DNA of 64,000 bases from the NCBI RefSeq assembly GCF_014642405.1, contig NZ_BMIN01000004.1, forward strand, positions 186,001 to 250,000. Direction: 5' to 3'. How positions within the stretch are numbered: the first letter of the stretch is position 1; the number at the start of each line of letters is the position of its first letter. Origin of the DNA: Pontibacillus salipaludis (GTDB lineage: Bacteria > Bacillota > Bacilli > Bacillales > BH030062). Below the pieces are notes generated by a model. It was not told the DNA's origin. It worked only from the letters and a program-made list of their open reading frames with translations, and made no database searches. This document shows, one piece after another, positions 1-8,815 of the stretch. The translations under genes were made by a program, and so were the position numbers.

Positions 1-793
1 GAAGACCAACGTCACGAGAACCTGTGAAGGAAATTAGAGCAGTCTTTGGATGTTCAATAAGATAATCGCCAACTTCGCCACCGCTTCCTGGTACAAAGTT
101 AAGAACACCTTTAGGAAGTCCTGCTTCTTCTAAAATTTCAACAAATTTCGCCGCGATTACCGGGCTATTACTAGCTGGTTTCATAACCACTGTGTTACCT
201 GCTACAAGAGGCGCTACAGTCGTACCAGCCATAATGGCTAGCGCTAAGTTCCACGGCGGGATGACTACGGTTACACCAATAGGTTGGTACACATAGCGAT
301 TACGTTCGCCTGGACGGCTTTCAACGTGCTTACCTTTATCGATTTCTAGCATTTGTCGTGCATAATATTCAAGAAAGTCAATCGCTTCTGCTGTATCTGC
401 GTCCGCTTCTTTCCAAGGCTTACCTACTTCATAAACGAGATAAGCGGAAAGCTCATGCTTACGTCGGCGCATGATCGCAGAGGCACGAAGTAAAAGCCCC
501 GCACGTGCTTCAGCAGACCATTTTCTCCAAGATTCAAAGGAGTTAGAAGCAGCTTGCATCGCCTTTTCAGCAAGCTCCTGAGTGGCCTTTGATACACGTC
601 CAACAACTTGGTCTGTATTAGCAGGGTTTGTGGAAACGATGTGATCGTCCGTTAAGATGCGTTCTCCGTCCACAAGTAAATGGTGGTCCTGGCCAAGCTG
701 ACCTTTTACCTGCTGCAAAGCATCCTCAAAAGCCTTCTTATTTTCTTTAACTGTGAAATCTGTGAATGGTTCGTGTTTGTACGGTTGTACCAT
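1..793 (-). CDS. putC: 1-pyrroline-5-carboxylate dehydrogenase, N-terminal part (cut by window edge)
   Basis: NAD-dependent aldehyde dehydrogenase that oxidises pyrroline-5-carboxylate/glutamate semialdehyde to glutamate, the second step of proline use. About 264 residues are present; the family is about 515, so the C-terminal half with the catalytic Cys lies outside the window. Visible features are the N-terminal [10 protein letters not shown], the aldehyde-dehydrogenase stretch [14 protein letters not shown] near residue 175-190, a [16 protein letters not shown] segment, and SFTGS near the cut. The ATG at 793 follows a GGAAGGGG ribosome site. It begins 43 bp after the stop of the proline dehydrogenase gene on the same strand, so the two form a put operon. 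Could equally be named rocA/pruA; placement next to PRODH favours the putC-type paralogue. Confidence 0.93.
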   Translation of the reverse strand, partial: MVQPYKHEPFTDFTVKENKKAFEDALQQVKGQLGQDHHLLVDGERILTDDHIVSTNPANTDQVVGRVSKATQELAEKAMQAASNSFESWRKWSAEARAGLLLRASAIMRRRKHELSAYLVYEVGKPWKEADADTAEAIDFLEYYARQMLEIDKGKHVESRPGERNRYVYQPIGVTVVIPPWNLALAIMAGTTVAPLVAGNTVVMKPASNSPVIAAKFVEILEEAGLPKGVLNFVPGSGGEVGDYLIEHPKTALISFTGSRDVGL

Positions 794-836
794 CAATCAT
801 TTCCCCTTCCTCTTCATTATTTAAGCAGTAGCTAAT

Positions 837-1763
837 TTATTTACTAAAGAGCCCTTTCACCGCAAAAGCGATGTTCGCCGGGCGCTCTGCTAACCTTCTC
901 ATGAAATACCCATACCAGTCTTCTCCATAAGGGAGATAGACCCGAACTTTGTATCCTTCCTGCAAAAGATCGAGTTGCATTTGATTTCTCATGCCATAAA
1001 GCATCTGAAATTCAAATTGATCTTTTGGAATATTGTTCTTCTCAACAAAATCCTTTGTAAAGTCAATCATAGCCTCATCATGTGAGGCAATCGCTGTGTA
1101 ATTTCCATTTAACAAATGCTTGGCAATTAACTTTTTCAAGTTATCATCTACCATCGATTTTTCCGTGAAGGCTACTTTTCCAGATTCCTTGTAAGCACCT
1201 TTCACAAGACGCAAGTATGCGTTATAGTCGCTTAATTCCTCAACGTCCTGGTTCGAACGGAATAGATACGATTGAATGACAGTACCAAGATTGTCGTAGT
1301 CTTTCTTGAAGTGTTTATACAACTCAAGCGTCTTCTCTGTACGAGATGAATCCTCCATATCGATTGTTACAACCACATCATATTGTTTCGCTGCCTCTAA
1401 TATGCGTGTCATATTTTCATGGACAAGTTCATGGCTGATATCAAGACCAAGGGAGGTCAATTTTAAACTTAGCTGCGTATTCAACTGATGATTATGAATA
1501 GCCTGGATCGTACTTATGCATTCTTCGGCACGCTCTCTTGCTTCTGACTCTGAGTTAACGTATTCACCGAGATGATCCACCGTTACGTGCAGCCCCTGAC
1601 TATTCAACTGTTGGATTAATGGAATGGCCTGGTCAAACGACTCTCCCCCCACAATCTTATCCGCTCCCAAACGAGGCCCCCATTTCTTGGCCATTTTGTC
1701 GAGTACTGAACTATTGGATAATAATAAGAAGAAATTCTTACTTAACGCTTCCACGACCACCAC
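837..1763 (-). CDS. putB: Proline dehydrogenase (PutB/FadM type)
   Basis: FAD enzyme oxidising L-proline to pyrroline-5-carboxylate and passing electrons to the respiratory chain. About 305 residues, the usual length for monofunctional Gram-positive PRODH. The N-terminal pattern (FFLLLSNS, KWGPRLGADKIVGG, LNSQGLHVTVDHLGE) and the C-terminal PYGEDWYGYFMRRLAERPAN block with its substrate-binding RRLAERP are characteristic. The longest frame opens with GTG GTG GTC GTG; the AAGGGG at 1765-1770 is best spaced for the fourth-codon GTG (1752-1754), so the true start is probably 3 codons inside. First gene of an operon with the P5C dehydrogenase; a cre-like site lies about 165 bp upstream, suggesting CcpA control. 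Confidence 0.93.
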   Translation of the reverse strand: MVVVEALSKNFFLLLSNSSVLDKMAKKWGPRLGADKIVGGESFDQAIPLIQQLNSQGLHVTVDHLGEYVNSESEARERAEECISTIQAIHNHQLNTQLSLKLTSLGLDISHELVHENMTRILEAAKQYDVVVTIDMEDSSRTEKTLELYKHFKKDYDNLGTVIQSYLFRSNQDVEELSDYNAYLRLVKGAYKESGKVAFTEKSMVDDNLKKLIAKHLLNGNYTAIASHDEAMIDFTKDFVEKNNIPKDQFEFQMLYGMRNQMQLDLLQEGYKVRVYLPYGEDWYGYFMRRLAERPANIAFAVKGLFSK

Positions 1764-1928
1764 ACCCCTTCATCGTTGATGTAACGATTTCTTTAGATTA
1801 AAGAGATACATTTATTGTGCTAAATGTTTTTCTATTAAGAAAATTATAACTTTTATAGTAGCTATACCACAACGTGCCCATGCCACAAACTTCAGCCAAA
1901 AATTTTGTGGTTTATACACAACCGCCAC

Positions 1929-1942
1929 TGAAAGCGCTTCAT
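1929..1942. promoter_or_regulatory. Candidate cre (CcpA) site upstream of putB
   Basis: TGAAAGCGCTTCAT matches the cre consensus TGWAARCGYTWNCW at 13 of 14 positions. It lies about 165 bp upstream of the proline operon start, which fits carbon catabolite control of proline use. Promoter elements of the operon were not identified with confidence. Confidence 0.55.
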
Positions 1943-2077
1943 CACCTATGATGTGTACCCCGATTCACCATAGATAAACATAAGTTTCCAAATTATCCAG
2001 ACAAACCTCAAACCGGCTCTTTCTCAGATATGAGCAGTAATCATGAAGACTCGAAGCTGAGACACTTTAATATGTTT

Positions 2078-2317
2078 GGGGTCGTTATGATAATGAGTGC
2101 TAGGGGCTTCTGGGGAACGACTCGCTTTCCGCGGGGGGCCCACACGATGTGGGGTCGTTCGACGTTGTCACAGGTCGTGACGGTTTTAGTCGAACTTCTC
2201 CTTTCTTTCAGAGCCTCCTCCCTCACTTCGTTCGCTCCGGGGTCTCGTCTCCCTCTTTCTCCCGCAGGAGTCTCCCCGTTCCCCAGAACCCCCTTGCCAG
2301 AAGTAGTAGAACGCCCC
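2078..2317 (-). repeat. CPR palindromic element R1 (reverse), carries insert B
   Basis: Outer arms GGGGTCGTT (2078-2086) and AACGCCCC (2310-2317) pair apart from one missing base; inner arms GGGGCTTCTGGGGAAC and GTTCCCCAGAACCCCC pair with one C-C mismatch. The core contains CGCTTTCC...GGAGTCTC, i.e. the CPR core read backwards. A hairpin module (insert B) occupies about 2138-2213. Short open frames across this element arise from the GC-rich repeat and have no ribosome site, so I do not call them genes. Confidence 0.85.
2138..2213 (-). repeat. Insert B module inside CPR R1
   Basis: Two hairpins: CCCACA/TGTGGG (2139-2153) and GTTCGAC/GTCGAAC (2157-2195) enclosing TGTCAC/GTGAC. The reverse complement closely matches 39917-39991, and both lie after the same CPR core motif GAGGCT. 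Confidence 0.75.
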
Positions 2318-2363
2318 AGCTGCTTGAACATTGCTGATGCCTAATTGAAACTACTTTTAGCTT

Positions 2364-2542
2364 GTTTCCGTTTCTCCCAATATTGAAAAGGTGGGCCTGG
2401 AAACTGCGAGACTCCCGTGGGCAGAAGAGCCTAGGTGAGACCCCGGAGACCGGCTTTGCCGGTTGAGGAGGCTCACCAGCTCCCCACAGGAAAGCGAGTG
2501 GTTTCTAGGCCCACCTTACGCTCAATAAAAGTTAACGGAAAC
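2364..2542 (+). repeat. CPR palindromic element R2 (forward)
   Basis: Outer arms GTTTCCGTT (2364-2372) and AACGGAAAC (2534-2542) pair perfectly. Inner arms AAGGTGGGCCTGGAAAC (2388-2404) and GTTTCTAGGCCCACCTT (2501-2517) pair with one mismatch. The core has GCGAGACTCCCGTGGG, GAGCCTAGGTGAGACC and GGAAAGCGAG. It is the empty-site form for insert A: GAGCC joins TAGG directly. Together with R1 it forms an inverted pair. Confidence 0.88.
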
Positions 2543-2569
2543 ATTCTCTCAACTTCTACTTTTCCATAT

Positions 2570-2605
2570 AAGGGGGCTTATCAGGAAAAGTAGAATATTG
2601 GATCA
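2570..2605. repeat. CCATATAAG-type small hairpin next to CPR R2
   Basis: CCATATAAG, a GGGGG loop, then CTTATCAGG, followed by AAAAGTAG that mirrors the preceding CTACTTTT. The same small hairpin motif flanks CPR copies at 5842-5863, about 8330-8351 and 59240-59261, so it seems to be part of the larger repeat. Confidence 0.5.
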
Positions 2606-2812
2606 TGATTAATAAATTAACTATCTCAAATTAAAGATATTTATGTTACAATCAAATCATGGCGAAAACAGCCGGGTGTGCCATTGATGCATACATTTAT
2701 CAAATAACGGGTATTGGACAAGCATATGCAAGGAAAATAACCTATGACTTTATCATACTTTCACATCAATAGGTGAGGAATGAATTCCCTCATATTTGGG
2801 AGAATTATCATT

Positions 2813-2841
2813 TTGCCCAGTTCCATACCAAGTGGTATACT
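2813..2841 (+). promoter_or_regulatory. Probable SigA promoter of spx
   Basis: TTGCCC (2813-2818), 17-bp spacer, TATACT (2836-2841), about 95 bp before the spx start. ATACCA-AG-TGGTAT (a 6-bp inverted repeat) spans the spacer and -10 and could be an operator; spx promoters in Bacillus subtilis are repressed by PerR and YodB, but I cannot assign this one. Confidence 0.55.
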
Positions 2842-2935
2842 AGGGAATGTAAGTTAGCTTACATCGTCCCTAATTCATACGATGTAAAGTGAAAAAGTAA
2901 GGTAACATTCAAATGACCATTAGGAGGTTCATTGC

Positions 2936-3331
2936 ATGATTACACTTTATTTATCTCCAAGTTGTACATCTTGCCGTAAAGCGAAAGCGTGGTTTGAGGA
3001 ACATAACTTAGAGTACACAGAACGCAACATTTTCTCTGAACCTTTATCTGCAGACGAAGTTAAAGAAATCGTTCGTATGACAGAAGACGGGACGAAAGAA
3101 ATTATTTCTGAACGTTCAAAGGTCTTTAAAGAGTTAGATGTAGATTTAGATGATCTAACAATGCGTGAACTATATGAGCTAATCGAGCAGAACCCAAGCA
3201 TTTTGAAGCGTCCGATTATGCTTGATGAGAAGCGTCTGCAAGTTGGCTTTAACGAAGATGAAATTCGTAGTTTCCTTCCACGAAAAGTTCGCACATATCA
3301 GCTTGAAGAAGCATTACAAAGCGCTAACTAA
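2936..3331 (+). CDS. spx: Spx, redox-sensing RNA polymerase-binding regulator
   Basis: ArsC-fold regulator that binds the RNA polymerase alpha C-terminal domain and switches on thiol-stress genes. 131 residues, the canonical Spx length. The redox switch CTSC is at residues 10-13 in [10 protein letters not shown], and [22 protein letters not shown] is the conserved C-terminal half (near 92-113), which also separates Spx from arsenate reductases. A good AGGAGG site precedes the ATG. Monocistronic, ending in a hairpin shared with the converging ABC transporter operon. Its level is normally set by ClpXP proteolysis. Confidence 0.96.
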   Translation: MITLYLSPSCTSCRKAKAWFEEHNLEYTERNIFSEPLSADEVKEIVRMTEDGTKEIISERSKVFKELDVDLDDLTMRELYELIEQNPSILKRPIMLDEKRLQVGFNEDEIRSFLPRKVRTYQLEEALQSAN

Positions 3332-3370
3332 TCCCTCGGATTGTTTCCGACTTTGTATTGGATAACATGA

Positions 3371-3403
3371 AAAAGCCCTCTATATTTAATATAGAGGGCT
3401 TTA
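3371..3403. terminator. Bidirectional terminator between spx and the ABC operon
   Basis: AAAGCCCTCTATA and TATAGAGGGCTTT form a 13-bp stem with A and T tracts on both sides; it lies between convergent genes. Confidence 0.85.
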
Positions 3404-3410
3404 CTTATGA

Positions 3411-4127
3411 TTATAAGACTTTCTGTAAGAAAGACTGCGCTCTTTCAGTTGAAGGAGTGTTAAAGAATTGAAGAGGCGTTGTTTCTTCGACTACCGCCCC
3501 CTGGTCAAGGAAGATAATTCGATCAGCTACTTCACGCGCAAAAGCCATTTCGTGTGTCACAATAACCATTGTCATACCTGTGCTCGCAAGTTGCTTCATA
3601 ACATCCAAGACTTCTTTTACCATCTCTGGGTCGAGCGCTGAAGTAGGCTCATCAAAGAGCATGATCTCAGGATGCATAGCAAGTGCCCTTGCAATAGCGA
3701 CTCTTTGTTTTTGGCCACCCGACAATTGATTTGGGTAACTAGTTGCTTTATCTGATAATCCGACTGTTTCAAGCAGCTTCATAGCATTCTCTTCAGCCTC
3801 TTCCTTACTCGTCCCATGTGTTTCCATAGGAGCAAATGTGATATTCTGAAGCACGGTCATATGAGGAAATAGATGAAAATGCTGAAAGACCATTCCCGTT
3901 TTCTCACGAATTTGAGTCACGTTTTGTTCATTGAGTTGTGTCCCATCGATATAGACTTGACCTTCTGATGGTTGTTCTAATCCATTTAAACAACGAAGAA
4001 ACGTTGATTTACCTGAACCAGATGGTCCAATTACTGCAACTACTTCCTTCTTATTAATCTCTGTCGTTATATTATTTAGAACAGGCGTCTTCTTGAATGT
4101 TTTAGATAATTGATTCACTTTAATCAC
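3411..4127 (-). CDS. Polar amino-acid ABC transporter ATPase (ArtM/GlnQ type)
   Basis: 238-residue ATP-hydrolysing subunit of a type I amino-acid importer. Walker [10 protein letters not shown] near residues 34-42, signature [15 protein letters not shown] near 140-154, Walker [15 protein letters not shown] near 156-169, and the switch His in [16 protein letters not shown]. Last gene of a three-gene operon; its start overlaps the permease stop by 8 bp, indicating translational coupling. The family covers glutamine, arginine, cystine and similar substrates; the ATPase alone does not decide which. Confidence 0.93.
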   Translation of the reverse strand: MIKVNQLSKTFKKTPVLNNITTEINKKEVVAVIGPSGSGKSTFLRCLNGLEQPSEGQVYIDGTQLNEQNVTQIREKTGMVFQHFHLFPHMTVLQNITFAPMETHGTSKEEAEENAMKLLETVGLSDKATSYPNQLSGGQKQRVAIARALAMHPEIMLFDEPTSALDPEMVKEVLDVMKQLASTGMTMVIVTHEMAFAREVADRIIFLDQGAVVEETTPLQFFNTPSTERAQSFLQKVL

Positions 4128-4767
4128 TGTAACTCAACCTTCTTTCTACTCTGGATCCGTACATTTCTAGCACCCGTACCATAAGGAAATATAAGATTAA
4201 CGGAATTGTTAAGGCTCCAATATAGTTGTATGTGTCCGCTGCAACAATTTGCCCTCTGCGCATGATATCTGATACACCAATAACTGAAATAACAGCCGAC
4301 TCTTTCAGTAACATAATCCCTTCATTCATTAAAGCAGGTAAAATGTGTTTTATGGCCTGTGGCAAAATGATCTTCCTCATTGCCTTGAAATATGGGATGT
4401 TGAGAGCTTTAGCCGCTTCAAATTGACCCTTATCCACGGATTGAATACCAGCTCTGATGATTTCAGAAATATAGGCAGCAGAGTTTAATGAAAATGCGAT
4501 TACTCCTGCCACGAACGGCTCAATGTTCCAAGGTGTTACTTGGGGAATGACGTAATAAATATAGACAAGTTGCAGGATAAGAGGTGTCCCTCTGAAGAAA
4601 GCTGTATAAGCACCTGCGATTTTTCCTAATGCTTTACTTTTTCCAAGTTTCGCAAGAGCCACTCCGATTCCTAGTATGAATCCTATAACTCCAGATAATA
4701 ATACGAATTTTAATGTTATGAGAATCCCCTCTAAAATAAAGGGGATTGACGGGATGATCTCTTCCAT
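4120..4767 (-). CDS. Polar amino-acid ABC transporter permease (HisM/ArtQ family)
   Basis: 215-residue membrane subunit with about five transmembrane segments. It carries the EAA-loop signature [22 protein letters not shown] (near residues 137-158) that contacts the ATPase, and the family start region [16 protein letters not shown] single permease gene implies a homodimeric channel. It begins 18 bp after the binding-protein stop and overlaps the ATPase gene. Substrate inferred as a polar or basic amino acid. Confidence 0.93.
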   Translation of the reverse strand: MEEIIPSIPFILEGILITLKFVLLSGVIGFILGIGVALAKLGKSKALGKIAGAYTAFFRGTPLILQLVYIYYVIPQVTPWNIEPFVAGVIAFSLNSAAYISEIIRAGIQSVDKGQFEAAKALNIPYFKAMRKIILPQAIKHILPALMNEGIMLLKESAVISVIGVSDIMRRGQIVAADTYNYIGALTIPLILYFLMVRVLEMYGSRVERRLSYSD

Positions 4768-4785
4768 ATCGGTCCACTCCTTGCC

Positions 4786-5577
4786 TTATTCGGACTTTCC
4801 TCCGTTTTCAAACCATTTCTTAATTAGTTCATCCATCTTACCGCTTTCTTTCATGTTCTCTATTTCTTTATTAAATTCTTCAACTAGCTCACTATCTTCA
4901 GGGAAGGCTGCCGCAGAACCTTTTGAAGTGTTTGGATCAAGAATGAATTGAGTTAGCTTTTCATTTTTTTCTAAATACCCACTTGTGACGCTATCTTCAA
5001 TAATGGCTGCGTCTATACGCCCTGTCTTTAACTCTTCTACAAGTTGAGGAATTAAGTCGCGTTGAATGACCTCAATACCTTCGTATTCTTCTTGAAGCTC
5101 TTTGGCCTTACCTTCTTGGATTGATCCAAGTTGTACACCAATTTTCTTTCCTTCTAGATCACTTATTTCTTCTATTGATGTATCTTCCATCGAAACTACC
5201 GCATTATGCGCTTCGTAATAAATATCTGAGAAATCCACTTGCTTTTCACGTTTTTCATTTGGAGACATTCCAGCAAATACAAAATCTACTTTGTTACTAT
5301 TTAGAGCTGCAATCAATCCGCTAAAATCCATATTCTCAATCTTCAATTCATAACCTAGTTCCTCTGTGATGTGTTTGGCTATATCAATATCAAACCCTAC
5401 AATTTCATCACTGTTTGCTGTATCAATAAATTCAAATGGTTTATAGTCAGCCGACGTTCCCATAACTAATGTTTTCTTCCCATCTTCTCCTTCACCATTT
5501 GCTGATTCAGAACTGCCACACGCTGCAAGTACAACCATCGTTGCCATAATTGATAATATAAGTGCAAATTTCTTCAT
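4786..5577 (-). CDS. Amino-acid ABC transporter substrate-binding lipoprotein (ArtP-like)
   Basis: 263-residue extracellular receptor anchored by lipid. The signal peptide MKKFALILSIMATMVVLAAC ends in a lipobox with Cys at residue 20. The mature part is SBP family 3: GTSADYKPFEFID, EIVGFDIDIAKHI, MDFSGLIAALNSNKVDF, GMSPNEKREKQVDFS. The GTSADYKPFEF start and overall layout resemble arginine-type ArtP more than GlnH, but I cannot verify specificity from the binding pocket. First gene of the operon, transcribed toward spx. Confidence 0.88.
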   Translation of the reverse strand: MKKFALILSIMATMVVLAACGSSESANGEGEDGKKTLVMGTSADYKPFEFIDTANSDEIVGFDIDIAKHITEELGYELKIENMDFSGLIAALNSNKVDFVFAGMSPNEKREKQVDFSDIYYEAHNAVVSMEDTSIEEISDLEGKKIGVQLGSIQEGKAKELQEEYEGIEVIQRDLIPQLVEELKTGRIDAAIIEDSVTSGYLEKNEKLTQFILDPNTSKGSAAAFPEDSELVEEFNKEIENMKESGKMDELIKKWFENGGKSE

Positions 5578-5841
5578 TTTTGGCTTCCCCCTGTTAATGT
5601 ATCTTTATTAGCTATAATGTATAATAACACACAAAACCATGAAGTAAATACCCTTTTTATAAATTTTTATACAAAAAGATGCATCCTTCATACATGAGAA
5701 TTTGTGTATGGCAACATTCAACTACTTAACAGAAAGCGCTTAACATGCTGTTATAGAGGCAAATATGCGGTCAACTTCTACCAAAGAAAGGCTAGCTTCT
5801 ATATTGACTCTATTAATATTAGAATCAATTTTTTATTCACT

Positions 5842-5863
5842 CCATATAAGCCCCCTTATATGG
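5842..5863. repeat. CCATATAAG/CTTATATGG hairpin flanking CPR R3
   Basis: Perfect 9-bp arms CCATATAAG (5842-5850) and CTTATATGG (5855-5863) with a 4-base loop, directly upstream of a degenerate CPR copy; related hairpins flank other CPR loci. Confidence 0.6.
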
Positions 5864-5866
5864 CAT

Positions 5867-6003
5867 GTTTCCGTTACACCATATATGTCAGAGGTGGTTC
5901 GGGAAATTGCGAGATTCTTGCGGCAGTAGAAGCCTATCTAGTTCCGGCGCGGAAAGCGAGTGATTTTCCCAACCACCTCACGCTTAATTAAAGCATATGG
6001 AAA
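5867..6003 (+). repeat. CPR element R3 (forward, degenerate, insert A scar)
   Basis: Inner arms GAGGTGGTTCGGGAAA (5891-5906) and TTTCCCAACCACCTC (5965-5979) still pair around one extra base; outer GTTTCC/GGAAAC remains. The core is shortened: GCGAGATTCTTGCGG...GAAGCC is followed by TATCTAGTTCCGGCGC and then GGAAAGCGAG. CTAGTTCCGGCG is the left end of insert A seen in R5 and R6, so this looks like a deletion from insert A into the right core. Confidence 0.75.
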
Positions 6004-6080
6004 CATTCTCTAGTCTATATTTTTGGAATTTTCTGTTTCATGATAAAATGCAGTAGGAGCTACTAAAGGAGGAACCGAGA

Positions 6081-7784
6081 ATGTCGACTTTTTATCAAGA
6101 ACGCTATGATTTTTCAAAACCAGAAACGATCGAGTCTGAATTAAATAGACTCGTCCAACAACCCATCGATTCAGTAGAGAAATTAGAATCGTGGATACTC
6201 ACTCAAGCCCAAGTCTTTGATGCGATTGATGAGGGACTTAGAGGTCACTACATTGATTTTCAATGTCACAGTGATAGCCCTGAAGCGAAACGGGCTATTG
6301 AACGGGACCAGGAGAAGATTGAACCCCTCATTAAAAAATACCGAGCCTTACTAGACCAAAAATTCGTTGATTCTCCTCACAAAGAGGAACTAGATCCTGC
6401 TACATACGGTAGATTTATAAAGATGAAGGAAAATGCATTGGAATTATTCCGAGAAGAAAACATTGCTATTGAAGTCGAAGAAGACCGATTAACGAATCAA
6501 TACTTTGAAATTACCGGAAGCATTACAGTGAAATGGCACGGGGAAGAAAAGACACTTAGTCAAATGAGCCCATATTTACAAGATCCGAATAGAGACATCA
6601 GGAAAAAAGCTTTCACGCTTATGAACGAAGCAAGACTACAGCATAAGGATCAATTGCAATCCATTATGGATCAGCTTATTTCACTACGAGAGAAAAAAGC
6701 AAAAAACGCGGATTTAAACACGTTCACTGAGTATATGTTTAAAGAATATGAGCGATTCGATTACACTCCTGAAGATTGTAAAGAATTAGCGAGATCAATT
6801 CAGGAGCATGTTGTTCCTTTAAAGAATGAATTAATGAATAAGGAAAAAGAACGCCTCAAAGTCGATACGTTGAAACCTTGGGATTTAAACGCATCACCTT
6901 CAGGCCAGAACCCTCTTAAACCTTTTCATACGACTGACGAGCTCATAAACAAATCTTCATCGATCTTCACGAAGCTCGATGCATCATTTGCCCATTTACT
7001 AACCGACATGCACCAAAAAGGAACGCTTGACCTTGATACACGTAAGGGGAAAGCACCAGGTGGATTTTGTGACTTCCTTCCATTATCCGGAGTATCATTT
7101 ATCTTTATGAATGCTGATACGTCCCATGACGATATGATTACCCTTCTCCATGAAATGGGACATTGCATTCACAATAGCCGAAGTCAGGAGATCCAACTCC
7201 CTTCTTATCGTGAAGCTCCAATGGAAAGTGCTGAGCTTGCAAGTATGACGATGGAACTTCTAACAATGGATTATTGGGATCACTTCTATGATGATAAAGA
7301 AGAACTATTACGTGCAAAGCGCGAACAGTTAGAAGGGATTATCCACTTCCTTCCTGGGGGCATCGTTATCGATCAATTCCAACATTGGTTGTACGAGAAT
7401 CCTAACCACACCGCAAAAGAGCGTAACGAAAAGTTTAAAGAATTGAAACAATCGTTTGGTGGGCAGCAAGTAGACTGGTCAGAGAACGAAGAGATACTTG
7501 AGAATACTTGGCAGAAAGTCCTTCATATATTTGAAGTTCCGTTCTACTATGTGGAATATGTTATTGCTCAACTTGGCGCTGTTCAAATGTATAAACAGTA
7601 CAAAGAGAATCCAAAACAAACACTTGAAAACTACAAGTACGCTTTATCACTCGGGAATACGAAATCATTAAACGAAGTATATAAAGCAGCTGGCATCTCA
7701 TTTGATTTCTCAGCAGAGATGATTCAAGAGTTAATGGCATTTGTGAGTGATGAACTAAAAGCGTTAGAGACTTCATACTCATAA
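6081..7784 (+). CDS. M3 family oligoendopeptidase (PepF-like)
   Basis: Cytosolic zinc metallopeptidase degrading oligopeptides. 567 residues, matching the M3 oligoendopeptidase F family (about 560-600). The zinc motif HEMGH is at residues 357-361, within TLLHEMGHCIHN, and the third ligand Glu falls in the PMESAELASM stretch about 25 residues on. The N-terminal two thirds are helical, as expected for the peptide-channel lid. The start follows AAAGGAGGAACCGAG. Single gene with a strong terminator shared with the converging VOC gene. Immediately upstream lies CPR R3, ending about 78 bp before the start. Confidence 0.92.
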   Translation: MSTFYQERYDFSKPETIESELNRLVQQPIDSVEKLESWILTQAQVFDAIDEGLRGHYIDFQCHSDSPEAKRAIERDQEKIEPLIKKYRALLDQKFVDSPHKEELDPATYGRFIKMKENALELFREENIAIEVEEDRLTNQYFEITGSITVKWHGEEKTLSQMSPYLQDPNRDIRKKAFTLMNEARLQHKDQLQSIMDQLISLREKKAKNADLNTFTEYMFKEYERFDYTPEDCKELARSIQEHVVPLKNELMNKEKERLKVDTLKPWDLNASPSGQNPLKPFHTTDELINKSSSIFTKLDASFAHLLTDMHQKGTLDLDTRKGKAPGGFCDFLPLSGVSFIFMNADTSHDDMITLLHEMGHCIHNSRSQEIQLPSYREAPMESAELASMTMELLTMDYWDHFYDDKEELLRAKREQLEGIIHFLPGGIVIDQFQHWLYENPNHTAKERNEKFKELKQSFGGQQVDWSENEEILENTWQKVLHIFEVPFYYVEYVIAQLGAVQMYKQYKENPKQTLENYKYALSLGNTKSLNEVYKAAGISFDFSAEMIQELMAFVSDELKALETSYS

Positions 7785-7798
7785 GACAAGCAAAGACC

Positions 7799-7828
7799 AA
7801 AGCCCATTCTTCTTACAGAATGGGCTTT
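7799..7828. terminator. Bidirectional terminator
   Basis: AAAGCCCATTCT and AGAATGGGCTTT arms with a 6-base loop, between convergent oligopeptidase and VOC genes. Confidence 0.85.
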
Positions 7829-7834
7829 CTAACT

Positions 7835-8185
7835 TTACGATGAAATAGCTGAAATGATTGTTACCGACATCCCGTTCGGAGCTTGTAATGAATAAATCTT
7901 CTCCCCATGCTCCTCAATAGGCCCGTGAACCTCTACCCCTTGTTCTTTTGCGAAAGATGCAAATTCATCCGCTTCATCCACAACAATTTGGAGCATTGTT
8001 AAAGCATTCATACACTCATTTTTATGCCAAAACTCAAGCCAGCTCTCCCCTGCCTTAAAAATTCCCCCGCGGTAGTCCTCAGTATCACTCCACGAATTCT
8101 CCATGCCTAATTTATGTTGAAAAAAACCCACCATCTCATCACTTTTTTCCGATACATCCACATACCGAAACCCTAGTACCTTCAT
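7835..8185 (-). CDS. VOC (glyoxalase/bleomycin-resistance) superfamily protein
   Basis: 116-residue single VOC module: N-terminal MKVLGFRYVDV beta strand, FFQHKLGME helix, a central GGIFKAGESWLEFW strand with metal-site-like Glu (E52 region), and a C-terminal QVVVD...GEKIYSLQAPNGMSVTII stretch. Such proteins act as dimers in glyoxalase, dioxygenase or drug-binding roles; nothing here fixes the substrate. Monocistronic, convergent with the oligopeptidase. Confidence 0.75.
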   Translation of the reverse strand: MKVLGFRYVDVSEKSDEMVGFFQHKLGMENSWSDTEDYRGGIFKAGESWLEFWHKNECMNALTMLQIVVDEADEFASFAKEQGVEVHGPIEEHGEKIYSLQAPNGMSVTIISAISS

Positions 8186-8375
8186 GCAGGACCCACCCCT
8201 TCAGTTATAATAATTCCGCTCATTAAAGGTTATACTCCCCATTTATGCTGAATTGTAAAATAGGGATATTAACATATCTCTTCTAAGTAAAAGGCTTAGT
8301 TAATGTTTATTGTTTATTTTCATTTAATCCATATAAACCTCCATATATGGAAGGCTCGAGGTTGCTCAGCTAAAA

Positions 8376-8473
8376 GGGGCCGTTACGTTTATGAGTGCTT
8401 GGGCTTTCTCGGGGACAATTCGCTTTCCTGCGGGGAGCTAGGAAGCCCTACCTTTAAAGAGGTGAACGGCCCC
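8376..8473 (-). repeat. CPR element R4 (reverse, internally deleted)
   Basis: Outer arms GGGGCCGTT (8376-8384) and AACGGCCCC (8465-8473) pair perfectly, but the right half of the core and the right inner arm are gone; the left inner arm GGGCTTTCTCGGGGAC has no partner. Confidence 0.8.
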
Positions 8474-8514
8474 GCAGATAGCAGCAGGTGGTCTGATCTC
8501 ACCCTGCATGGCAT

Positions 8515-8815
8515 GTTTTCGCTCATCCAAATATGGTAAAGGTGGGACTGGAAACTGCGAGACTCCCGTGGGCAGAAGAGCCAAGTCTAGTTCTGGCGTG
8601 GAGGACCTAGCGAGACAAGTCATCTTTTTTACAAAGGCTTAACGCCTTTTACAAAAAGCTGTCTTGTCCGTACGGTCCTAGGCACCACGCCTGCACTTTT
8701 CAATCTAGGTGAGACCCCGGAGGCCGGCGTGCCGGCTGAGGAGGCTCACCAGCTCCCCACAGGAAAGCGAGTAGTTTCCAGTCCCACCTTACACTCAATT
8801 AAAGCAAACGGAAAC
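8515..8815 (+). repeat. CPR element R5 (forward), carries insert A
   Basis: Inner arms AAGGTGGGACTGGAAAC (8539-8555) and GTTTCCAGTCCCACCTT (8774-8790) pair at all 17 positions; outer arms GTTTTCGCT/AACGGAAAC pair with two mismatches. The core is nearly identical to R2 except for a 123-bp insertion between GAGCC and TAGGTGAGACC. Confidence 0.88.
8583..8705 (+). repeat. Insert A module inside CPR R5
   Basis: About 123 bp folding into one long imperfect hairpin: GGCGTGG (8595-8601) with CCACGCC (8685-8691), GGACC (8603-8607) with GGTCC (8674-8678), then ACAAG/CTTGT, CA/TG, CTTTTTT/AAAAAG and a terminal AAAGGC..GCCTTTT hairpin. A close homologue sits at the same CPR position at 17036-17156. Confidence 0.8.

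Noticed and set aside
1850-1915. SigL (-24/-12) promoter for the put operon
   Set aside because: GGCATGGGCACG on the minus strand has GG but lacks the TTGCA-like -12 at the right distance.
2030-2344. Overlapping open frames on both strands as genes
   Set aside because: They run through CPR R1 and its insert B; GC-rich palindromes lack stop codons; no family, no ribosome site.
5730-5743. cre-like AGAAAGCGCTTAAC upstream of the ABC operon
   Set aside because: Only about 11 of 14 consensus positions and not clearly placed relative to a promoter.
5704-5991. 95-codon open frame upstream of the oligopeptidase gene
   Set aside because: Overlaps CPR R3 and an AT-rich leader; no start signal or family.
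8303-8539. 78-codon and neighbouring open frames at the 8.4-kb locus
   Set aside because: They cover CPR R4 and its flank; the same region at 59 kb is not open in the same way.
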